This document shows, one piece after another, positions 52,272-61,090 of a stretch of DNA of 64,000 nt (the stretch's first letter is position 1; the number at the start of each line of letters is the position of its first letter). The position numbers were made by a program, and so were the translations under genes. The notes under the pieces are model-generated. The model ran no database searches, was not told the origin of the DNA, and worked only from the letters and a program-made list of their open reading frames with translations. The DNA lies in contig NZ_VWSJ01000027.1 in NCBI RefSeq assembly GCF_009690845.1, positions 37,403 to 101,402 of the forward strand, in the 5' to 3' direction. The DNA is from Campylobacter portucalensis (GTDB taxonomy: Bacteria; Campylobacterota; Campylobacteria; Campylobacterales; Campylobacteraceae).

Positions 52272-53390
52272 TTAATTTTCATCGATCTCTCGGACTATTT
52301 CAGGCAATTTTTCAAATCTCTCGCATTCATCATTGTAAAGCTCTTTAAAATATGATTTAATATTTGCCATATTTTGTAGTGGTACTTTTATATTTGTTTC
52401 TCCATTCTGAATGGCTTTTTCAAGTTGGTTGCGACTTGGAATTTTGCCGTTTTGTTTGATTTTGATACGTTTTTGTCTCTTTTTAGTCTTTTTATCGATA
52501 ATCTCTTCGTATTGCTCTTTTTCGTATTCCTTGCCATCGATTGCTCTTAGGCTAGGGCTTACTTCTTTAAATTTATTCATAAAATAGCTATCTGAGTAAT
52601 AAAATGCCTTTTTTGCCATAATTGGCTTTCCGTTATCGATAGTTATTAGCTCATTTTCAAATGGCATTTCTCGTAACTCTTGAGCTAACATTAATGCTCT
52701 GCCAGTGTCGCTTTCGCTTCCACCGCCACCTTGCCCTAAATTTCTGCTTCTATTTTTAATGGTTTTTGTGCCTAAAATTTTACTAATCTTTTCAGCATCT
52801 TCTTGCTCTCTTGGGGTGTAGAAAATTTGGCAAGCGTGGTTTGTCAGTAGTGTTTTTGCCCCTTCTCTACCATAACCATCAGGTTGATTTGCTTCAAGTT
52901 GTGATCCTGACTGATAGATCATTAGGCTTCTTAGCCAATATCCTGCAATGAAGCTAATGGATTTTAGATAAATGCTAAGATAGCCTGGTGCAGTAAATTC
53001 ATCCATCACTAAAAGCACTTTATATTTTAGATCAGGATTTGCTTGTGGCAGTTCTTTTGTATTAACTAATATTAATTGCTGCCAAAATATATTTAAGATT
53101 AGTTTTGCATTTGCCAATTGATCAGGTGTAATGCCTATGTAGATAGTCATTTTTTCTTTACGTAAATCTCTAAAATCAAAGTCATTTGCAGAGGTTGCTA
53201 GTCTCATATTGTCATTTCTAAACATCATTAGCGGAGCGTTAAAGCTTGACATTACACCACTCTTTGTATTATCGCTATCGATCTTAAAATAGCTTTGGCA
53301 ACGCATTTGGGCTTTTTTACCGATCAATCCAAGCTCGGCTAGAACATTGTATGTGTAATCAAATGCTTTAAAAACGATTTTTTTTACCAT
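52272..53390 (-). CDS. virD4: VirD4/TraG coupling protein, C-terminal part
   Basis: This 372-residue frame continues the coupling ATPase: KYKVLLVMDEFTAPG is Walker B, then YQSGSQLEANQPDGYG and HACQIFYTPREQEDAEKISK, the conserved TraG end. It joins the upstream frame if the T8 run at 53378-53385 (A8 on the coding strand) were one base shorter, giving DGKKIVFKAFDYT. As written the protein is split between Walker A and B, so DNA pumping would be lost unless slippage occurs. A premature TAA also ends it at 52272. Confidence 0.85.
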   Translation of the reverse strand: MVKKIVFKAFDYTYNVLAELGLIGKKAQMRCQSYFKIDSDNTKSGVMSSFNAPLMMFRNDNMRLATSANDFDFRDLRKEKMTIYIGITPDQLANAKLILNIFWQQLILVNTKELPQANPDLKYKVLLVMDEFTAPGYLSIYLKSISFIAGYWLRSLMIYQSGSQLEANQPDGYGREGAKTLLTNHACQIFYTPREQEDAEKISKILGTKTIKNRSRNLGQGGGGSESDTGRALMLAQELREMPFENELITIDNGKPIMAKKAFYYSDSYFMNKFKEVSPSLRAIDGKEYEKEQYEEIIDKKTKKRQKRIKIKQNGKIPSRNQLEKAIQNGETNIKVPLQNMANIKSYFKELYNDECERFEKLPEIVREIDEN

Positions 53391-54225
53391 CCCCTAAATC
53401 AACTTCGCCTTTAAAACCTTCACTCATTTGCAAAATGCCATAAAGCGTAAAATCTATCTCTGCGTTTAGCTTTTTTAGAAGTATAATGCCGCCTTGCGAA
53501 TTTAATAGATCGTGGACAATATAGCAAATTCCTATAAATAGGTTCTGTGCCAATTGATTAAAAAACTGGGTTGTGCTATCTCCAGTCATTGGATATAAAA
53601 TATTTGCAAAATCAGTAAGCTGTCCATCTGCATTATCACTATTCATATCTATGTAAGCCAGTGGGTTATACCTATGGGTGCGTTTATTGAAAGGATCAAA
53701 CAAATATACTTTCTGCCCCAAAATTTTCTCTCTATACCCACTTGTAAAGTCAAAGCATTCTTGCTTTATATCTTGCACTACTGCACTTTCTTTCCAGTCA
53801 AGTAAATTCGGTATAACAATGCCAACGCCTTTTCCGCTACGTGTCGGCGCGCCAAGTGAGACAAATTGCTGACCGCCAAATCTTAAAAGGCGATTTTGAA
53901 ATTTACCGATGATTATGCCATCGCCATATAGATCCATTTTTTTAACATCATTAGCATTTGCAAATCGTGCATCGCCGTACAAACTTTGCTTTTTTGGTAA
54001 TAGCGGCAACAAAAAAGCTAGTGTAAAACTAATAAAATTTGCTAGAAAGTATGATAAATATGCTTTAGACCACCCATTTATCAACATATCAAAGGTAAGT
54101 CCTGCATACCATAATTTAGGAAGTTTTTTAAAGCTATGATTTAGCCCAAAAAATAGAACGCTGGCTAAAAAGTAGCCAAGAACTAGGGCGATAATAACCG
54201 AAAAAACAACCTGAGACCTTTTCAT
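53368..54225 (-). CDS. virD4: VirD4/TraG coupling protein, N-terminal part
   Basis: The 285 residues hold two membrane helices (VFSVIIALVLGYFLASVLF and FLANFISFTLAFLLPLL) and then VSLGAPTRSGKGVGIVIPNL, the Walker A region of VirD4 coupling ATPases. The frame ends early at GDGKKNRF because of the A8 run. Coupling proteins recruit relaxase and effector proteins to the channel, including through C-terminal signals. The ATG overlaps the stop of the 27-codon gene upstream. Confidence 0.85.
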   Translation of the reverse strand: MKRSQVVFSVIIALVLGYFLASVLFFGLNHSFKKLPKLWYAGLTFDMLINGWSKAYLSYFLANFISFTLAFLLPLLPKKQSLYGDARFANANDVKKMDLYGDGIIIGKFQNRLLRFGGQQFVSLGAPTRSGKGVGIVIPNLLDWKESAVVQDIKQECFDFTSGYREKILGQKVYLFDPFNKRTHRYNPLAYIDMNSDNADGQLTDFANILYPMTGDSTTQFFNQLAQNLFIGICYIVHDLLNSQGGIILLKKLNAEIDFTLYGILQMSEGFKGEVDLGDGKKNRF

Positions 54226-54308
54226 TACTTGTTCCTTAGGCTCTCTTTTCTAAAAGTATCGTTTTCGATATTTCTTACGAAGTATTCGCCGTTTGCCAAA
54301 TACTCCAT
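54225..54308 (-). CDS. possible 27-aa peptide overlapping virB11 and virD4
   Basis: ATG 54308 opens MEYLANGEYFVRNIENDTF followed by RKESLRNK, ending with TAA that shares one base with the virD4 ATG. It overlaps the virB11 3' end in another frame. The balanced, protein-like composition and the stop-start coupling suggest translation. It could instead be the original C-terminus of another frame. Confidence 0.35.
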   Translation of the reverse strand: MEYLANGEYFVRNIENDTFRKESLRNK

Positions 54309-55218
54309 AATTTGGCTTTTTATTATGACGTTTAAAAACAATAATGTAATCAATTGTATTTAATACAATATCAAGTAACATATCCTTGCCTAAAACTTGT
54401 GCTTGAGCATTTTGCATACTCATCATAACAAGACGATCAATGGCGGACTTTACACTGCCAGCGTGGCAGCTTGTCATTGAGCCGTTGTGTCCGCTTGAAA
54501 TAACGTTTAGAAAATCGTAAGTCTCTCCGCCTCTGACCTCTGCCAATAAAATTCTGCTTGGTTTCATTCTTAGGCAGCTTTTTAAAAGAGTTGTTGCATT
54601 TACTGGGCTATCGCTTTTGGCTTCGCTTGGATAAAATAACTGCACGAAGTTTTTATGATCCCAAAAATTAATCTCTTCAACATCCTCGATTGTAATTATT
54701 CTCTCATCTAGTGGTATAAAATCAATAAGTGTTTTCATAAAAGTAGTTTTACCGCTACCAGTCTCGCCACAAATGATAATATTTTTGCCGCTTTCAATAG
54801 CTGCCTTTAGCTCATTTGCCATTTTTTGATCTAGCGAACCATTTTTAATATAGTCGTCGATTGTATAGCGGACTTTGCTTGGCTTTCTAATGGTAATTGA
54901 TATATGGTCTTCTTTTGTGGCATTCGGCACTATAATCTGCACCCTTTCACCAGTTGAAAGAATGCAAGATAGAATAGGTTTTTGCCTATCTAGTTTGTCA
55001 TTTTTAAACGCAGCACTTGCGTTTGCAAATGCTTGAGCCGTTTTAAAATTTAGCTCACTCTCAAAGCTAGTCCAGTTACCATTTGTGTCCTCTACCCAAA
55101 TTAAATTTCCACCATTATAAGCTATCTCGTTTATATTGTCATTGGCTAAGTATTTTCCAAAATACTGCCTAACGTAGCCATCAAGCATTGTTGATTTATC
55201 TAGCCCTATATTGCTCAT
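54250..55218 (-). CDS. virB11: VirB11 secretion ATPase
   Basis: The 322 residues show the VirB11 hexameric ATPase motifs: IIICGETGSGKTTFMKTLID (Walker A, about residue 150), ERIITIEDVEEINF (Asp box), LRMKPSRILLAEVRGGE (Walker B) and SGHNGSMTSCHAG (His box). It drives pilus assembly and substrate transfer. It overlaps virB10 by four bases. The very basic last 15 residues (KRRILRKKYRKRYF) are unusual for the family and overlap the small reading frame at 54225. Confidence 0.93.
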   Translation of the reverse strand: MSNIGLDKSTMLDGYVRQYFGKYLANDNINEIAYNGGNLIWVEDTNGNWTSFESELNFKTAQAFANASAAFKNDKLDRQKPILSCILSTGERVQIIVPNATKEDHISITIRKPSKVRYTIDDYIKNGSLDQKMANELKAAIESGKNIIICGETGSGKTTFMKTLIDFIPLDERIITIEDVEEINFWDHKNFVQLFYPSEAKSDSPVNATTLLKSCLRMKPSRILLAEVRGGETYDFLNVISSGHNGSMTSCHAGSVKSAIDRLVMMSMQNAQAQVLGKDMLLDIVLNTIDYIIVFKRHNKKPNYGVFGKRRILRKKYRKRYF

Positions 55219-56381
55219 TTTCTTTTGCCTACTTTCAATTTATAAACTTTGCTAAAATCAATATCGCGATTAACATATACTCCAACGATATCGCCTTGAT
55301 TTCTATAAAGCACTGGTTTGATTTTTATAAATTCTTCAAGTGCAGTGTTTGCCATTTGCTGGGTTGCATCTCTTGTGTTTTCGCTATAATCGTAGCTATT
55401 ATCTCGTTTGCCGTTCGCGGCATAGTTAAACACATCATCGATCATAGAAAGCAAAATACTAGCCCCAAATCGTTTCATCCACTGATGATCAACATATCCT
55501 TGCATACCACTTCCGCCCAATTCATCGCTTGCGCCGCTCTGCACCGGAATATTGATATTGTTTGGTGTTCTGATTTCGCTCCACACGACAAAAATTCTAT
55601 TTATGCCATCATTCATTTCGCCGCTTATAAAACTACCAAAAATTTTACTTCCCTTTTCTATTAGAAGAGTTACGCCATCTTTGCTGTAAATATTTTCACT
55701 AGTTGTGCAAGATATTCCGCCTTTGATTTGTGAAACTAGCCTTGTATTTAAAGAACATCCTATGTATGTGCCTTTTTGCAGAAGTAAGCTAGGATTAAAT
55801 TTATCCTTTGTTGCTACTTTTGGCGTATATGTATCTCCTTCATATTCTTTTTCTTCTTCAAATTTTCTTGCTTGTTCCTCCCAAGAAATATTTTGATCAG
55901 GGGTATATATTTCATTTTTTTGTGAGCTACTTGTAGCTATTGCTAGGCTTCCGCCAGTTTTAAAAACCTTTGGTGTAAATGTTGGCTTATGCGGCATTGC
56001 TGGATTTGAAGAAAGCGGATCTGCTTTTTGTGCTTCTTGGGCGTTTGCTTGTTGTTGTGTAGCTGGCGTGCCTGAAAACTCATTAAAATTTCTTTGCTCT
56101 GTCTTTTGCTCTTGCGATAATTCGAAATTTTTACTTTTTACATCGGTTCCGATTTGTTGCACTTGTGATTTAACGGTTTTGCCAACTTCTTTATTTTTGT
56201 TTAAAAAGCTAAGACCGACCATAACTAAAACTACCAAACATAAGCCCATAATGGCGGTAACCATCATTTTTCTGTTGGGTTCGTTTTCTATCTCTGGTTG
56301 CTCGTAGGCAATACGTTCTACTTGAGGCTCTTGATCATTTGAATGATTGTTTGCATTTTCGCTAATTTTATTTTCATTCAT
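55215..56381 (-). CDS. virB10: VirB10 core-complex protein
   Basis: The 388 residues have a short cytoplasmic N-terminus, one membrane helix (MVTAIMGLCLVVLVMVGLSF, about 40-59), a linker region rich in Gln/Ala, and the C-terminal TrbI domain: LLQKGTYIGCSLNTRLVSQI, VWSEIRTPNNINI and ILLSMIDDVFNYA. VirB10 spans both membranes and senses ATP use. The start overlaps virB9 by eight bases. Confidence 0.93.
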   Translation of the reverse strand: MNENKISENANNHSNDQEPQVERIAYEQPEIENEPNRKMMVTAIMGLCLVVLVMVGLSFLNKNKEVGKTVKSQVQQIGTDVKSKNFELSQEQKTEQRNFNEFSGTPATQQQANAQEAQKADPLSSNPAMPHKPTFTPKVFKTGGSLAIATSSSQKNEIYTPDQNISWEEQARKFEEEKEYEGDTYTPKVATKDKFNPSLLLQKGTYIGCSLNTRLVSQIKGGISCTTSENIYSKDGVTLLIEKGSKIFGSFISGEMNDGINRIFVVWSEIRTPNNINIPVQSGASDELGGSGMQGYVDHQWMKRFGASILLSMIDDVFNYAANGKRDNSYDYSENTRDATQQMANTALEEFIKIKPVLYRNQGDIVGVYVNRDIDFSKVYKLKVGKRK

Positions 56382-57315
56382 TGCTTATAATCTCTCTTTG
56401 AATATTGTCTTTATTTGTGCTATAAGTCTTATCAAGCGGATTTTGACCATAACCCTTATTGATAATACCAACTAATTTATCGCCACTTCTGAGTAAAATC
56501 TTCTCAGCAGTTTTATGAATTATGACCACATCATATTTGCCGTCTTTTTTAACGTGGCTATTAAGAATACTTTCTTTATTGATCTCATCATATAAAAATA
56601 CACTAGGTATAGTTTTAGTAGAACTAAAGCCAAGATACGTAAAAACGCCATCATCATAAGCATAATCAGGCACAATAGTATCGCTATTTTTATTGACGTG
56701 CATTACAAAATTCCAGTTTCTTGGTATTGTGTTTCGCTCGATCTCTTTTTGATACTCAGCTTTTTCTTTCGCTATCTTTTGCGCAAGTTCTTTATCAGCC
56801 TTTTCCTTTTCTATCTTTTCTTTTGGTGTTATATAGTTAAATGTTAGCTTATAGTTAATCTTGCTAGCCTCTCCAAGCTCCAAATCAAAAGTATAAACCT
56901 TGTCCTTATTTGTTGTGATAATCAAGTTTGTTTTCCAATCAGTAGGATTTGGCTGGATGACAGAGCTACCATAGAATTTTACCTGTTCGCCGTTTTCATC
57001 AGTCATATTTTGTTCTTCGGATTTTATGGTGTAGCTTTTGGGTTTGATAAATAGGTAATTATCCTTATCCATAACCTCCCAGCCATCGCTAAAACCAGTG
57101 GCAATATTTACTATCCGCTCATCTTTGTCAAATTCGATAATGCTTACAAAACCTTCTTTGCATTTAACTAGCACAACGTCATCGGCATTATATGTTGCAT
57201 AAGTTATATGCTTGTCAAATTTGGACAACTTTGGGATATTTATTGCGTGCAAATTTGCCATTGCTAATAATAAAATTATTGCAATATTAAATAATTTTTT
57301 ATTATTTTTTATCAT
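56374..57315 (-). CDS. virB9: VirB9 outer-membrane core protein
   Basis: A signal peptide (FNIAIILLLAMANLHA) is followed by the VirB9 N-domain with FDKDERIVNIATGFSDGWEV and LFIKPKSYTI, the known IxxVxxGDxxxWxV-like element. The C-terminal domain (WNFVMHVNKNSDTIVPDYAY, then DDGVFTYLGF) forms the outer-membrane ring with VirB7 and VirB10. Its length of 313 is normal. Confidence 0.9.
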   Translation of the reverse strand: MIKNNKKLFNIAIILLLAMANLHAINIPKLSKFDKHITYATYNADDVVLVKCKEGFVSIIEFDKDERIVNIATGFSDGWEVMDKDNYLFIKPKSYTIKSEEQNMTDENGEQVKFYGSSVIQPNPTDWKTNLIITTNKDKVYTFDLELGEASKINYKLTFNYITPKEKIEKEKADKELAQKIAKEKAEYQKEIERNTIPRNWNFVMHVNKNSDTIVPDYAYDDGVFTYLGFSSTKTIPSVFLYDEINKESILNSHVKKDGKYDVVIIHKTAEKILLRSGDKLVGIINKGYGQNPLDKTYSTNKDNIQREIISNE

Positions 57316-57871
57316 TTAAAATCTCCCAGTATTGTTTAGATAAAATCCACGATCTAGTTGCAAAGTGCTACTTGATTTAATTTGCACACTAGTTTTTGAT
57401 AGCTTGGCAGGTGTTGTAATTGCCATTTTTTGGTAATTCTTTTTTAAATCTTTAATTAGCTTATCGCTTTGTATTCTTAACGCCTCAAATTGCCTAATGG
57501 CAATATTGATCCGTTCAATCGGAGCCATCTCTTTTAGATATTTTATGAATTCATCGTTCTTGTCATCCATAAAAAAAATCATAAATTTCATCGTTTCTAA
57601 AAACCTGTCTTTGCTCTTTGATGTGCTCATTTTCCTCTTGTTCTGCGGTATATTGCATATCCAAAATCTCATTATATGAGTTTTTTGCCATATTTTCTAA
57701 AGAACAAATCCTAGCTCTTAGCTCTTTTAGTCTCCATTCTGCCTCTTGCTTGTTTTTTGAATTTTTGACAATAAATTTTAAGAAACTATAAGACAGTTCT
57801 TTGTCGGTAAAGCATTGTTCCGCTTGTGTAAGCAAATCGTGTGCGTAAGCTGTTTTATAGTCCATTTTCAT
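57316..57871 (-). pseudogene. secretion-operon protein of unknown function, split by an A8/T8 frameshift
   Basis: Two frames, 57563-57871 (102 codons, MKMDYKTAYAHDLLTQAEQC) and the part of 57316-57672 from about MDDKNDEFIKYLKEMAP, join into one helical protein of about 184 residues. This needs only the run at 57571-57578 (A8, T8 in the coding strand) to be one base shorter, giving EIYDFFMDDKND. No family is recognised. Its place between virB8 and virB9 suggests a system-specific accessory factor, the position of small chaperone-like genes in some Campylobacter systems. Confidence 0.55.
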
Positions 57872-58146
57872 TACTCCGATATGTCAAATTTTGGAGCGAT
57901 GAGATTAGCTATTGCTATCTCTTCATCTGTTACAAAATCAGGCACAAATTTTTCATATATATTAAAAACTCGATCGCCTATGCTTGAAGTGCCAACCATC
58001 TCAAAAAGCTCCTTACTTTCATACTTTGCAAGTTTGCTTTCTAATGCTTCAATTTCTTGCACAAGTTCTGCAATATCATTATTTTTTTGAGCCAAAATTT
58101 GAGCCATTGTGTCAATTAGTCTTATAAAATCTATATTTGAGTTCAT
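57871..58146 (-). CDS. small helical protein of the virB operon
   Basis: The 91 residues form a coiled-coil-like stretch (AELVQEIEALESKLAKYES) followed by a less charged half ending NLIAPKFDISE. There is no signal or membrane helix. It lies three bases after virB8 and its stop overlaps the next gene. No family recognised. Confidence 0.5.
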   Translation of the reverse strand: MNSNIDFIRLIDTMAQILAQKNNDIAELVQEIEALESKLAKYESKELFEMVGTSSIGDRVFNIYEKFVPDFVTDEEIAIANLIAPKFDISE

Positions 58147-58149
58147 TGT

Positions 58150-58854
58150 TTATCTCCTTATTTCATCATCAATTCTATATGTGCTAACTTTAAAGCCAAG
58201 TGGATTTTTTATTCGCTCTTTTTCTGTTGTGAGAGTATTTGGCTGATAATCATATGAAAGAGTTACGATTTTAGCCTTGTTTGATATGGCTATTTTTTCG
58301 CCTTTTTTTCTAGTGATTTCGTTAAATCTTATGGTTGCGATCGGCGATCCTGCACTATTGCCAAGAGTAACCGATACAATATCAATCTCGACTTCAAAGT
58401 CATTTTTTAAGACCTGATCCCTTGCTTTTTCGCCTTCATAGGTTTTTAAATAAATATTGGCAACATCTGGATAGCTTAAAATTTGCACTAATTCATAATC
58501 ATTTTGCAAAATATCATAATAGTAACCCTCTCTAGCTTTTACATACATTGTCGCAAAGTATTTATCTAGTGCTTCATTTTGCGAGAATGCGGCTTCATTT
58601 ACGCTGGTTATAATATCTACCATACCAGTCGTATTATCAACCCTTATTACATAAGGTTCAACTGATTTTAATGGTGTTAGTAGGCAAACTGCTATAACAC
58701 TAATAATAGCTACAAGTAGTGCCACTCCTGAGATGAAATAAGCTCTTTTATTTGCTTGCTCGGCTATATAGCGAATACTTGCCTCGTAGCTAATTGCCAC
58801 TTCATCAGGATTATTTTTAACAAAATTTTCTATTTGTTTATCTACTTTTTTCAT
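58150..58854 (-). CDS. virB8: VirB8 inner-membrane channel protein
   Basis: The 234 residues have one N-terminal membrane helix (FISGVALLVAIISVIAVCLL, about 39-58) and a periplasmic NTF2-like domain: YVIRVDNTTGMVDIITS, KYFATMYVKAREGYY and TLTTEKERIKNPLGFKVSTY, the typical VirB8 ending. It nucleates the inner-membrane complex. It follows the lipoprotein gene directly. Confidence 0.93.
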   Translation of the reverse strand: MKKVDKQIENFVKNNPDEVAISYEASIRYIAEQANKRAYFISGVALLVAIISVIAVCLLTPLKSVEPYVIRVDNTTGMVDIITSVNEAAFSQNEALDKYFATMYVKAREGYYYDILQNDYELVQILSYPDVANIYLKTYEGEKARDQVLKNDFEVEIDIVSVTLGNSAGSPIATIRFNEITRKKGEKIAISNKAKIVTLSYDYQPNTLTTEKERIKNPLGFKVSTYRIDDEIRR

Positions 58855-59103
58855 CTACATTACCTTTTTTAAATTTTGTTTTAAACCTAAATTTTCTTTA
58901 TTCTCATTTATTGGTTTAAATTCCTTGCTATCGAAGTAGTCCTCCCATTTTTGATTGCCATTATTTTCAAATTTAGCAGAACTATGAGTGGCACAGCCAC
59001 TCATAAGGCTAACGCCGACCAATAAAGAAAAAAATATTTTGGCATAATTTAATATTGTTTTAAATTGTTTTTTAATATTTAAAATATTATTTAAATTTAT
59101 CAT
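58855..59103 (-). CDS. virB7: VirB7-like small lipoprotein
   Basis: The 82 residues have a basic start and hydrophobic helix ending in the lipobox LMSGC (Cys about 37), then 45 polar residues. Position between virB6 and virB8 is that of VirB7. Sequence itself is not conserved enough for certainty; the unusually long pre-signal region suggests a later start is possible. Confidence 0.65.
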   Translation of the reverse strand: MINLNNILNIKKQFKTILNYAKIFFSLLVGVSLMSGCATHSSAKFENNGNQKWEDYFDSKEFKPINENKENLGLKQNLKKVM

Positions 59104-59104
59104 A

Positions 59105-60280
59105 TTACCAACCTTGTCCTTTTGTGAAGTTATTTATTTTTGCACCTATATTTTTAGCTTGATCTAGCCTAGACCCAACAGCCTTGCCTGTAGAGGAGCC
59201 TTTGAGTGTATTTAAACCTTCGTTTAGTTTTTGCCCCACAGACTGACCTAATTTTGAGCTACCAATTTCTTTGGCAGCAGATGCGGCAGATCCCATTAAG
59301 CGTGAGCCGATAAAACCAGCTGCCTTACCTGCTCCCATTACCTGTGCGGCTCTTGCACCAAGCATTGCACCACCTATTGCAGCACCACCAATCGCACCAG
59401 TAAGACCCATAACACGACCAACGCCTGAACCAGCCAATCCATCAAGACTGATATTTGTAAGCTTTTCAGCAATTCCAACAGCCATACCGCATATTACGTT
59501 TGATAGAATTCCATAGAATATCATTAAGAGGGCGATTGTAAATGCTTCATCATAAAAATTGCCTAATTTATTAATTTTTATAAAAATATAGTTAAATAAG
59601 ATATTTAAAAATAATGACAAACAAAGTAGAGTTATAATGTTTGATAAGACCATTTGAAACCATTGTGAGAATGAATTTTTAGTGGTTTTGAAGATTAAAA
59701 AGTAAAATGCAAGTGGTGCTAAAATCATAAGCAATAAAAATGATAGCGTATTTACGAACAAGGCTCTTAAAATAGGAACTGCACCAATTAAAAAGCCTAT
59801 AAACGCAACAATTATGATAAAAATCATATATGCAATTTCAAAAGTACCTGATTTATCCCATACTACTCGATAATAATCGCCCATAAGTCCAGCCCAAATA
59901 GCAACTTTTTCATATACACCTTTACTATCATATGATAAAGAGGTATCTATAAAATCTTTTGCCCCATTAAAAGCTTCAAATACTAGATTTATCCAGTTTC
60001 CAGCATTCATAGAAAGAACTATAAAAATAAATTTTATAGTTGCATCAAATGCAAAATTTTGAAAACTTTGCTTACCATTGCCCCATAAAATTCTATAACC
60101 TTCTATCATTATCCACACGGTTAAATATATGGCTAAAATATTGCCTGTTGCATCAATTATGGATTGAAGTGTATTCACTCCTGTTGAATAATTTTTTGAG
60201 AAAAAGTTATCAACATTGCTAGATATATCCATAATTAGTGAATATAAACCTTTGCCAACTTCTGTTTTTACAGCATACAT
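59105..60280 (-). CDS. virB6: VirB6/TrbL polytopic membrane protein
   Basis: The 391 residues have about six or seven membrane helices, including ILAIYLTVWIMIEGYRILWG and FIIIVAFIGFLIGAVPILRA, then FLLLMILAPLAFYFLIFKTT, the conserved TrbL/VirB6 core. The C-terminal 110 residues are glycine/alanine-rich (GAIGGAAIGGAMLGARAAQV) and end with a hydrophilic tail. VirB6 lines the inner-membrane pore for the substrate. Confidence 0.9.
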   Translation of the reverse strand: MYAVKTEVGKGLYSLIMDISSNVDNFFSKNYSTGVNTLQSIIDATGNILAIYLTVWIMIEGYRILWGNGKQSFQNFAFDATIKFIFIVLSMNAGNWINLVFEAFNGAKDFIDTSLSYDSKGVYEKVAIWAGLMGDYYRVVWDKSGTFEIAYMIFIIIVAFIGFLIGAVPILRALFVNTLSFLLLMILAPLAFYFLIFKTTKNSFSQWFQMVLSNIITLLCLSLFLNILFNYIFIKINKLGNFYDEAFTIALLMIFYGILSNVICGMAVGIAEKLTNISLDGLAGSGVGRVMGLTGAIGGAAIGGAMLGARAAQVMGAGKAAGFIGSRLMGSAASAAKEIGSSKLGQSVGQKLNEGLNTLKGSSTGKAVGSRLDQAKNIGAKINNFTKGQGW

Positions 60281-60289
60281 AATAAAAAC

Positions 60290-61081
60290 CTATTGCAATA
60301 TCTCAAAAGCCTTAAATTGTCTTTCTTTTTTGGCTTGAAATTCTGCCTCTTGCAGACGTTTTTTCTCATTTTCTAATTGATCCATATCTCTTTGGTATGC
60401 TCTCCAGTTATTTTCCTGTCTTGCTCTTAAAAGTGCGATTTGATTTGCTGTATCAAGTGAACCTTTTAAATCTTCTTGTTTGCCTTTGTTTCTAGATATC
60501 TCTTTTCCTAATTTATCTAGGTCATCAATTTCTCTTTTTAGGCGATCAAATTGCCTATCTACAACTTGAAGCTCTTTAAATGCACTTGTGGTATTCTTTT
60601 TGCAAATATTTCGATGAGAAACATCATTGATCGATGAGCATTGATCTTTTCCGCCAAATTTTACAAATAAATCCCACGCTCTTTCATCAAAATTATCAAG
60701 ACTAAAACCTGTTGCTTGTGTATAAATTGTATGGCCAGTATTGTAGGCTTCATTATAAAGCTCGTTCATCTCTTTCGTGAAATTTACTATATCTCTTATA
60801 CCAGTTTTAGTATAAAGATCGTTTGCCCACTGCACCCTTTCATCAGCCCATTTTTTTACTTCACTAACTCTGTGTGTTGCTTCTTCGCCCCATACCTTTA
60901 CTTTTTCTGCCCAGTCTTTAAGTGTTTGTGTCCATTCCATCGTAAAAGTCATTTGATTTTGTGCTAGGGCAGCACCATCTATAACTGGAATGCCAGATGC
61001 AACCAAATTTGATGACAATAGTGCCACTGAAGCAGCCATAACTAGGGTCTTTTTTGTTTTATAAACAAGATTGTTTTGCAT
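60290..61081 (-). CDS. virB5: VirB5-like minor pilus protein
   Basis: The 263 residues have an N-terminal signal (LVMAASVALLSSNLVASG) and a mostly helical mature part with two cysteines (KDQCSSINDVSHRNICKKN). This fits the VirB5/TraC architecture: long helices, and a Gln-rich end with QIALLRARQENNWRAY. VirB5 caps the pilus tip. It lies between virB6 and virB4 in the usual order. Confidence 0.75.
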   Translation of the reverse strand: MQNNLVYKTKKTLVMAASVALLSSNLVASGIPVIDGAALAQNQMTFTMEWTQTLKDWAEKVKVWGEEATHRVSEVKKWADERVQWANDLYTKTGIRDIVNFTKEMNELYNEAYNTGHTIYTQATGFSLDNFDERAWDLFVKFGGKDQCSSINDVSHRNICKKNTTSAFKELQVVDRQFDRLKREIDDLDKLGKEISRNKGKQEDLKGSLDTANQIALLRARQENNWRAYQRDMDQLENEKKRLQEAEFQAKKERQFKAFEILQ

Positions 61082-61090
61082 TTTTTCTCC

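Noticed and set aside
59271..59516. Pro/Ala-rich 81-codon frame inside virB6
   Set aside because: Antisense of the Gly/Ala-rich VirB6 tail.
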